Positions 62,128 through 64,000 of a stretch of DNA of 64,000 bases are shown one piece after another; the stretch's first letter is position 1, and each line of letters begins with the position of its first letter. The position numbers and the translations under genes are program-made. Under the pieces are notes generated by a model, which was not told the origin of the DNA, searched no databases, and saw nothing but the letters and a program-made list of their open reading frames with translations. The DNA comes from Lepidodermella squamata (Eukaryota > Gastrotricha), in contig JBLDXI010000015.1 in assembly GCA_047495785.1 (NCBI GenBank), positions 4,402,001 through 4,466,000 on the forward strand, read 5' to 3'.

Positions 62128-63722
62128 TAAGTATTATAACAGAGAACAGGAAATTTCGCATCAATCCATAAAAACTGAAAAACTTTGGCTATGCACAACC
62201 GCACAACATGGATTGCGTGGACCATAGCGTTGCCATAGCACTGCTTTTTTGTCTTGACTGCATTTACATTACTTTTATATGATTAACTTTTAATTACCAT
62301 ATAAAAACATTTTGTATTAATTTAATATTGTATCACGTGACATCGCGAGCGGGATTTTTTTTTATTTTATCCTAAACGAGACCAAACGAGAACGCGGAGG
62401 AGGCGATCCTGACTGAATCTAGTTCAACTTTGAAAAGTACATTAAAGAAGTGATATCTTTATTTTTGCTTAAATCAACGAAAAATCGGAATCTGAGCGCG
62501 GCCATGTTAAAAACACAACTACCAACTTTGTCATCAGCATTATGAAACGCAGTAAGATCAGAAGTCCGGAGTCAGAGGACTGGCGAGAAAGTTGAAACGT
62601 GAGTACTACGTTGCAATCGCTGCTTCAGCGACCAAGTGTAGGTGGTCGAAGGAGGATCATCTGAATGGCTATTAACTTCTCTTGCACAACAGTTTGGTTT
62701 CCGCAAATTCTACAACGTAATCACCTGAGAAATCCATTCAAGGAACCTCTTAAACCTGAACCTCTTCTTGGATTCACTCTATACTGAAGGAATCGTCGCC
62801 TCTCGAGTCGTTCTGATTTTACATAAAGTCGATCGAACTCTACTGGGACTAATATAAGATACAAATTGTTAAACTTAACAATGCCTCCTTGGTGGCACTG
62901 TGATAAAACACGGCGTCTCTCACGGCAATGTTCTTTACAATGTTTTACGTATTTACAATTTACGCCAGTGAACTTTCTGGCTTAGTATCTGACCCTGAAT
63001 GCGCAGTGCATAATTTTATATGGCCATGACACTAGGATCTATGCAGCCTGAGAATCTATTGAAGGGGCCAAAGCCAAATTCTAGACACAAGTCACGTCGA
63101 ACTTCGTCGTCCAATTTGTGATGGGGCAACTTGATCTATTTATCACAGTAGAGCCATAATTTATTTGCTATTCTAGTTATTATAGCTTTCTTTGGCTACC
63201 CATTTGTAAAATCAAAGTGACCTCATCCTCGTGTCTGACGGTATTATCTTATCTCACTCTTTATTCTACTTATTTTTGTATTCTTATCTTATCTTGCGTG
63301 CTAAGTCGGTAATTCTGATTGTTACTCGGCCCTCATGAGCACGAGCCAAAGAACGGGCACGGGGCACGAAGGCGGGGAATAGCGCGACTCGCGTCATCCG
63401 TCAAATGAATTCTGCAAAGCTCACACTGCAAGCTACCGAATTGTGAAGGAGCAACTCGGATACATTGTTTTATTAGATTCGTAACATAAAGTTTTGTAAC
63501 CGGTTGCGTCACCTTGGCCGGCCGTCGGTTCGGGCCCCGTTTCCTCCGGCGTGATTGCTGGCCCTGGCGTCACGGGGCCCTTGTGAAACATCGCCCCTGA
63601 CTAGGGTGACTAGGGTTCTAATCTTCAACTGATTCTAAAGCGATACTTGGACTACGATGTATTTTTAGAGAGTTCAATATTAACTGAAAACGCTGAGTAT
63701 CCGCTCTTTAATCATTCGAAGA
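62128..63722. other. Divergent intergenic region, CFAP44/GPX
   Basis: 1.6 kb without a supported gene. A GC-rich island at about 63500-63600 contains a 9-bp inverted repeat (63532-63540 and 63572-63580, GGGCCCCGT type). It could be regulatory, but nothing more can be said. Confidence 0.4.
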
Positions 63723-64000
63723 ATGGTGAGTGTGGTAGCTAATTTCCAGAAATCGTATATTTGAATATTCATGACAGGCTTCAAAATCTGGAGCCCAATC
63801 TATGTTTGATTTTACGGTCAAGGACATTGACGGAAACGATGTCTCGCTGGAAAAATACCGGTTAGTTTTCTGCACTTCGTGCAAATGATAGGTTTTTATT
63901 TACTATGTTTGAACAGCGGGAAAGTTTCACTTGTGGTCAATGTTGCGTCCCAATGAGGTTTCACAGCCAAGAATTATGCCCAGCTTCAAGAAATGTACGC
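63723..64000 (+). CDS. GPX: Selenocysteine glutathione peroxidase, N-terminal part (cut by window end)
   Basis: Reduces hydroperoxides with glutathione; the sequence is closest in style to phospholipid-hydroperoxide (GPX4-like) enzymes. Exons: 63723-63725 (only the ATG), 63778-63860, 63917 to beyond the window. The product starts MASKSGAQSMFDFTVKD and continues DIDGNDVSLEKYRGK, then SLVVNVASQ, an in-frame TGA at 63954-63956, and GFTAKNYAQLQEMY. The TGA falls exactly at the catalytic selenocysteine of NVASQUG, and the frame stays conserved after it, so it is almost certainly read as Sec. The SECIS element needed in the 3' UTR lies outside the window. No signal peptide, which argues for a cytosolic or mitochondrial-alternative form. 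Confidence 0.93.

Noticed and set aside
63500-63600. GC-rich block as a CpG-island promoter or structured RNA
   Set aside because: Only a 9-bp inverted repeat is visible. That is too little to call a feature beyond mentioning it.

Overview
The window is nuclear DNA from a small-genome, multicellular invertebrate animal. The evidence is spliced genes with GT-AG introns (most of them 50-60 nt), a metazoan gene set (ANP32, ARMC1, MRPS34, FMO, type I coronin, TBC1D9, a voltage-gated K+ channel), a selenocysteine-type glutathione peroxidase, and axonemal genes (CFAP44, MYCBPAP, a CLAMP-domain protein), so the animal builds motile cilia or flagellated sperm. An intact alternative NADH dehydrogenase (NDH-2) is unusual for an animal. 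I cannot name a species. All gene models below were built by hand from reading frames, splice signals and family knowledge; every one closes in phase.

Layout. 1-3773 holds no gene I can recognise. 3774-8814 (+) is an unusually long coronin. 8815-12287 is non-coding with a 493-bp pogo/Tigger-like MITE. 12288-13263 (-) is ANP32. 13264-16681 is empty. 16682-17809 (-) and 17913-21288 (-) are a CLAMP-domain flagellar protein and MYCBPAP, both likely central-apparatus proteins, 103 nt apart. 21717-23261 (+) is NDH-2. 23561-29204 (+) is the largest subunit of RNA polymerase I, tail to tail with ARMC1 (29468-30920, -). 32284-34234 (+) is an FMO. 34960-35330 is a long near-perfect hairpin upstream of the intronless, GC-rich Hsp70 gene (35707-37647, +), whose promoter carries clustered heat shock elements. 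38632-45018 (-) is a tight head-to-tail trio: DDX55, an unrecognised LRR protein and MRPS34.

45019-50046 is an accessory stretch: a 557-bp MITE with nested palindromic repeats, a decayed Penelope-like retroelement (RT plus GIY-YIG) flanked by inverted repeats that each carry a hammerhead-ribozyme core, and a short foldback. 50047-53806 (+) is a TBC1D9-like RabGAP, convergent with CFAP44 (54317-62127, -). One 1.7-kb CFAP44 intron contains a complete voltage-gated K+ channel gene on the opposite strand (55765-57350, +). The window ends inside a glutathione peroxidase gene (63723 to the edge, +) with an in-frame TGA at the catalytic position.

Themes: three cilium genes; stress and redox genes (Hsp70, GPX, NDH-2, FMO); ribosome and nucleolar genes (RPA1, DDX55, MRPS34). 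Apart from the ciliary pair and the DDX55 trio I see no sign that neighbours are co-regulated.
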